DNA of 46,060 nt from Psychrobacter sp. UBA6766 (lineage in GTDB: Bacteria; Pseudomonadota; Gammaproteobacteria; Pseudomonadales; Moraxellaceae): positions 95,611 through 141,670 of the forward strand of contig NZ_DKGQ01000057.1 of NCBI RefSeq assembly GCF_002453355.1. The letters run 5' to 3'. The notes under the pieces are model-generated. The model searched no databases. It had not been told where the DNA came from and worked only from the letters and a program-made list of their open reading frames with translations. The translations under genes and the position numbers were made by a program. Of this stretch, positions 42,453 through 46,060 are shown piece after piece; the stretch's first letter is position 1, and every line of letters starts with the position of its first letter.

Positions 42453-43460
42453 TTAGGCACTGATTTTTTGCCATGCGTTAATCTGTGGGTGCGCAATACG
42501 GCGCATGTTTGAAGGACGCCAAAATAACGCCTCACCTGGAGCCAATATAATATAACCACCCAACGCACACTGCTCTGATAGCCGCGCTAAGATGTCACGC
42601 TGATCAAACTTACGAAAATAGAGCAGCATGTTTTGGCAGACAATTACTTGTTGTAAATGCGGCGTTGGCGGTTTTTTATCGATAATGTTGTGTAAAGCAA
42701 AGTGTACATGCTGTTTTAACGTCGGCATAACCTGCCAGTGCTCACGAACTCTTTTTTCCGTATTTTCTTTAATAGCCACAGGAAGAAAGCGTAGTTCTTC
42801 AATGATGCTTGCTGGGCGCAATGGCTGGATAAACTGCTGACAATCTTGCGGAATTAAAGCCTGTTGATTTTTATCATACCGTCCTAGGCGTGCTTTTTTT
42901 AAAGCTTGCTGACTGACGTCAGTCCCTAATATGGTGTAATTAGCCAGCTGCTTTGTCGCCAAACTCATGGCCAGCGACCAAGTCTCTTGCCCACTAGCAC
43001 AGCCTACGCTCCAAATACGAAATGTTTCATCAAGCTTAGTAGCCTTACTGTTATTAGTATGGTCGCTAGAGCTAGCAGTATGGTTACTAGAGCTGGCATT
43101 GATTAGCTGCGCTCGTTGATGCTGCAAAGCACACGCAGTGACAAATTTTATCGAAGGCAGATGCCGAAAAAAGCGGCTTTCATGAATCAGCACTTTATCC
43201 AATAATTGCTGACGCAGCTCATAGTTAATCGGTAGCTGATTCCATAATTGTGTGATGGTCAGACCATACAATAACGCCGTTTGACTGATTGCGTTGACCA
43301 ACCACTTACGCTGAATAGGCGGTAATACAAAGCCAATCTCTTGCTCTATATAATTTTGCCACTGCTCGCTATCAAAAGCAGCATCATGCTTTAAAGCTTC
43401 GGCCGCTAAAGCGTCAGCTTTATTCATGATAAGGCTGTCTTTTTGAGTATGATTATTCAC
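42453..43460 (-). CDS. pilK: PilK, CheR-type methyltransferase
   Basis: A 335-residue CheR-like SAM-dependent methyltransferase. The N-terminal helical domain includes HESRFFRHLPSIKF; the SAM-binding motif is IWSVGCASGQETWSLAMSL (about residues 156-174), followed by ILGTDVSQQALKKARLGRY and the QVIVCQNMLLYF strand. It methylates the PilJ receptor. An insert NASSSNHTASSSDHTNN between domains is encoded by a 21-base tandem repeat. The start is given as GTG at 43460; an ATG at 43427 is an alternative. Neither has a strong ribosome binding site. Confidence 0.92.
   Translation of the reverse strand: MNNHTQKDSLIMNKADALAAEALKHDAAFDSEQWQNYIEQEIGFVLPPIQRKWLVNAISQTALLYGLTITQLWNQLPINYELRQQLLDKVLIHESRFFRHLPSIKFVTACALQHQRAQLINASSSNHTASSSDHTNNSKATKLDETFRIWSVGCASGQETWSLAMSLATKQLANYTILGTDVSQQALKKARLGRYDKNQQALIPQDCQQFIQPLRPASIIEELRFLPVAIKENTEKRVREHWQVMPTLKQHVHFALHNIIDKKPPTPHLQQVIVCQNMLLYFRKFDQRDILARLSEQCALGGYIILAPGEALFWRPSNMRRIAHPQINAWQKISA
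43056..43097. repeat. Two tandem 21-base units inside pilK
   Basis: Units at 43056-43076 and 43077-43097 differ at three of 21 bases. They code for a repeated Ser-Ser-Asn/Asp-His-Thr segment in the interdomain linker of PilK. Confidence 0.75.
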
Positions 43461-43488
43461 GTGACCCGCTATTAATAACCAATCGTTT

Positions 43489-44910
43489 TTACATACTATC
43501 CGAAATTATTTCATCAATCTCTAAATATTCATCGTCGATCAGCTCTTGATCCAACTGCTCATCATTATTAGAAATCTTGAAGCCTGTTACCGACTCCTGC
43601 AGTGCCGCCGCCATTTCGCTCAGCTCACCAATAGAACGCGCTGTTGCCATCGAACCTGATGAGGTTTGTGAGGTAATATCTTGAATGATATTCATCGTAT
43701 GCGAGATATGACCGGCAGACTCGGCCTGTTGCATAGCCGCGTTAGAGATGTTTTGAATAAGATCAGCCAAAGTATTAGAAACGGTTTGCACCTCTTCTAG
43801 CGCCTCACCTGCATCTTTTGCCAAACGAGCACCACGAACCACTTCAGAGGTCGTTGATTCCATTGACATTACTGCTTCACTGGTATCGGCCTGAATGGTT
43901 TTTACTAGCGTTTCAATCTGTTTGGTTGCGTTTGCTGAACGCTCAGCCAGACGTTGAACTTCGTCGGCAACCACCGCAAAGCCTCGACCGGCTTCCCCTG
44001 CCATCGACGCCTGAATCGCAGCATTCAACGCCAAAACGTTGGTTTGGTCAGCAATATCGTTAATCAGACCAACGATATCACCAATCTCTTGCGAAGATTC
44101 ACCCAAGCGTTTGATACGTTTTGAGGTCTCTTGAATCTGATCTCGAATAACGTTCATACCTTCAATTGAGCGTTGTACCACTTCTGCACCATTGTAGGCA
44201 ATGGCAACTGAACGCTGTGCAACCGTTGCTGATTCTGAAGCGTTATTGGATACTTGGTCGATCGATACCGTCATCTCATTAATGGCCGCTGATACCCCAG
44301 CGATTTCTTGTGCTTGGTGCTCAGATGCCTCAGCAAGTTCAACCGCGTTCATCTGCGTTTGCTCTGACGACTGCGAAACGCGCTCCGCGGTACTGTTGAT
44401 GACTAGTACCAACTGACGTAATTGGTCAATCGCAAAGTTAACAGAGTCAGCAATCGCGCCAGTAAAATCTTCTGATACGGTCGCATTTACCGTCAAGTCA
44501 CCATCTGCTAAATCGCCCAGCTCATCAAGTAAGCGTAAAATTGCAATCTGGTTTCGCTCATTCTCTTCTTGGATTTGACGAGCGCGCTCAGATTCCGCTT
44601 CCGCTTCTTGACGACGGCGTAAGGTTTCTTTTTCAATAAGCAAACGTTCTGAGCCGCCACGTTGTTTTAGTAACTGGTATAAAGCAAATAATGCACCAAC
44701 TACCCCTAAAACAAAGACAATCATTGGTAATATGACTGACTGATTAAAATCCGTTAAATACTGACTGACCGATGATAATGAACTGACCAGCCAAAACAGG
44801 CAAGCCACACTCACTAAAGCACAAAGCCCTAATAATAGCTTCCATTTACTATTAACATCTGTCGTTGTTTTATTCGTACCAGCTACAGGGCTGCTTATAA
44901 CATCACTCAT
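43489..44910 (-). CDS. pilJ: PilJ-like methyl-accepting receptor lacking a periplasmic domain
   Basis: A 473-residue receptor at the pilJ position. Two membrane segments are at about residues 23-45 and 60-82, with only about 14 residues between them, so no periplasmic ligand-binding domain exists. A helical, HAMP-like region follows (about 100-170), then the cytoplasmic signalling hairpin with the conserved tip IADQTNVLALNAAIQASMAG and, following it, EAGRGFAVVADEVQRLAERS. The usual PilJ of Pseudomonas is about 680 residues with a large periplasmic part. The ATG at 44910 is used (AAAGG upstream); the frame opens 18 bases earlier with TTG. The acidic C-terminus (LDQELIDDEYLEIDEI) is also unusual. 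Confidence 0.92.
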   Translation of the reverse strand: MSDVISSPVAGTNKTTTDVNSKWKLLLGLCALVSVACLFWLVSSLSSVSQYLTDFNQSVILPMIVFVLGVVGALFALYQLLKQRGGSERLLIEKETLRRRQEAEAESERARQIQEENERNQIAILRLLDELGDLADGDLTVNATVSEDFTGAIADSVNFAIDQLRQLVLVINSTAERVSQSSEQTQMNAVELAEASEHQAQEIAGVSAAINEMTVSIDQVSNNASESATVAQRSVAIAYNGAEVVQRSIEGMNVIRDQIQETSKRIKRLGESSQEIGDIVGLINDIADQTNVLALNAAIQASMAGEAGRGFAVVADEVQRLAERSANATKQIETLVKTIQADTSEAVMSMESTTSEVVRGARLAKDAGEALEEVQTVSNTLADLIQNISNAAMQQAESAGHISHTMNIIQDITSQTSSGSMATARSIGELSEMAAALQESVTGFKISNNDEQLDQELIDDEYLEIDEIISDSM

Positions 44911-45146
44911 CGTGCCTATTCCTTTCAAACAATCATCAAAGTCGTGTCGTGACTGACTCTGAAATCATATTGCTATCAAAACAACAGTGATTCACAAAGC
45001 CGGTATGAATGCTGACATATCATCGAACCATGTCAGCCTTTGTTCTTCTATCGTTTTAACCAATGTCGCTTTAACAAAAACAGTTGTTTGTTAGAGCGGT
45101 TAATTTACCCGAAGCAGTTATTTATTAAAGAACTTTATGCTTAGGT
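44911..45146. other. Gap between pilI and pilJ
   Basis: This 236-base gap interrupts an otherwise tightly packed cluster. It has a short inverted repeat TAACAAA / TTTGTTA at 45072-45093 but no T-run, so it is not a clear terminator. A separate promoter for pilJ-chpC may lie here. No gene is seen. Confidence 0.45.
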
Positions 45147-45677
45147 TTATATGGCGGCATCGATATATTGCAAATCCTGTGCCAGTAAGCTTGGCATGAA
45201 TACATACCAATCTTGCTCATCTTTAAAAAACTTGCCGTGGTTATAAGGCGCAAACGGTGAGCTAGGCTCAAGCGCTTCTGCACGGTATTGGTCTTGAGTA
45301 AATTGCTCAATACCAAGCACCTGATCGACCAGCAGTCCTGAAAACATATTATGATAATCAATAACAATGACTTTACGCTGGCTCATTTGCGATAATCGGC
45401 TGGGCACTTGTAAGAACCGAGACAAATCGGTTAATGGTAACAAGCGCCCACGAATGTTGGCGATGCCGAGCATCCAAGGCTTTACTAAAGGTAAGCTGGT
45501 ATATTCTGGCATGGAGAGTACTTCTGATACTTGGCCCATCGGCGCCACTAAACGCTGACCGCCAATTTCAAATACCACTCCTTGCCAATCAAACTCTTTT
45601 CCTCCGCGGCGATCACTTTTGCGCGCGCGTGCTAAGTCTGCTATGCGCAGCAGCTCAATAAATCCTCTGGATGCCAC
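45147..45677 (-). CDS. pilI: PilI, CheW-type coupling protein
   Basis: A 176-residue CheW-domain protein that couples PilJ to ChpA. The core reads VVFEIGGQRLVAPMGQVSEVL, then WMLGIANIRGRLLPLTDLS (the CheW signature NIRGxxLPxxDL, about residues 70-90), VIVIDYHNMFSGLLVDQVLGIEQF and a C-terminal segment. The start lies three bases after the pilH stop. Directly downstream of pilH, as in Pseudomonas and Acinetobacter. Confidence 0.96.
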   Translation of the reverse strand: MASRGFIELLRIADLARARKSDRRGGKEFDWQGVVFEIGGQRLVAPMGQVSEVLSMPEYTSLPLVKPWMLGIANIRGRLLPLTDLSRFLQVPSRLSQMSQRKVIVIDYHNMFSGLLVDQVLGIEQFTQDQYRAEALEPSSPFAPYNHGKFFKDEQDWYVFMPSLLAQDLQYIDAAI

Positions 45678-45680
45678 AAG

Positions 45681-46043
45681 CTACCCCATTACTTTGCGAA
45701 TTATCTGGACCAGACCGCTTTCGTCAATTGGTTTAGTAATATACTCTTTAGCGCCTTGACGCTTGCCCCATACTCGATCGGTTTCTTGATTTTTGGTACT
45801 AATAATAATGATAGGAATATGAGACGTCGTTTTACCGCGTGTAATCTTACGGGTTGCCTGAAAACCATTCATCTCAGGCATCACTACATCCATTAGAATG
45901 ACGTCTGGTAGATGATCGGCGGCCATCTGACAGCCTTGCTCTCCATTAGTCGCCTCTAATACTTGAAAGTTATTTTTAGAAAGCATGTCGCGAAATTTCG
46001 CCATCTCGGATGGCGAGTCGTCAATGACTAAAACAGTAGTCAT
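45681..46043 (-). CDS. pilH: PilH, single-domain response regulator
   Basis: A 120-residue receiver-only protein. Acidic pocket VIDDSPSEM (Asp8, Asp9), phospho-acceptor Asp52 in ILMDVVMPEMNGFQATR, then the PilH-specific IISTKNQETDRVWGKRQGAKEYITKP with the conserved Thr and Lys. This last segment and the length near 121 point to PilH rather than PilG. PilG would be expected directly upstream, beyond the window edge. It acts as phosphate sink or regulator of pilus retraction. Confidence 0.95.
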   Translation of the reverse strand: MTTVLVIDDSPSEMAKFRDMLSKNNFQVLEATNGEQGCQMAADHLPDVILMDVVMPEMNGFQATRKITRGKTTSHIPIIIISTKNQETDRVWGKRQGAKEYITKPIDESGLVQIIRKVMG

Positions 46044-46060
46044 AGGTATTTCCTTTATTT

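Noticed and set aside
45072..45093. Hairpin TAACAAA / TTTGTTA as terminator after pilI
   Set aside because: It is short and AT-only with no T-run following on the minus strand.

Overview
The window looks like a chromosomal segment of a Moraxellaceae gammaproteobacterium, most probably Psychrobacter. The reasons are the moderate-to-low GC content, the protein styles, and the combination of a complete Pil-Chp twitching chemosensory cluster, minCDE preceded by a YihG-like acyltransferase, and an ahpC/oxyR pair. This assignment is inference from recognisable families; no search was run. Apart from a tRNA-Gly gene there is no rRNA, no CRISPR array, no phage and no intact insertion sequence. Most genes are ordinary core or lineage-core genes.

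Layout. 1-7050: small stand-alone genes (GNAT-like acetyltransferase, YceI, a degraded LysR remnant, two convergent short-chain dehydrogenases, tRNA-Gly(GCC), an M48 lipoprotein peptidase, BolA, a SirB-like membrane protein and a lipoprotein). 7172-12065: a sulfur or persulfide locus made of thioredoxin 2, an ETHE1/Blh-like metallo-beta-lactamase, a divergent BigR/SqrR-type ArsR regulator carrying the two expected sensor cysteines, a SulP transporter and two tandem DUF442 (Blh N-domain-like) proteins. A perfect 8-7-8 inverted repeat in the divergent promoter region is the best operator candidate. 12214-18528: a GST-like protein, then a peroxide-defence block (ahpF, ydcH, a YghA-like SDR, ahpC and divergent oxyR). 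18575-20599: an HD-like hydrolase, a TPMT-family methyltransferase and a YgjP-type metallopeptidase. 20602-26795: an imelysin iron-uptake type cluster on the minus strand (imelysin, di-heme DUF1111, second imelysin, DUF1513) with a good Fur box upstream. 27069-33070: an OmpA-like lipoprotein, then acyltransferase, membrane protein, minC, minD and minE. 33173-46043: cytochrome b561 and the minus-strand cluster pilH-pilI-pilJ-pilK-chpA-chpB-chpC. pilG would be expected just beyond the right edge.

How it fits together. Redox and sulfur stress is the recurring theme: the BigR/Blh block for reactive sulfur, OxyR-AhpC-AhpF for peroxides, and imelysin with di-heme protein for iron. The Pil-Chp cluster would control type IV pilus output through the large multi-phosphotransfer kinase ChpA. 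Its receptor PilJ is unusual here because almost nothing lies between its two membrane segments, so the periplasmic sensor region known in Pseudomonas PilJ is missing. The most notable points are the split sulfide locus with its candidate operator and probable CTG start, the sensorless PilJ, and several small repeats and palindromes in intergenic DNA.
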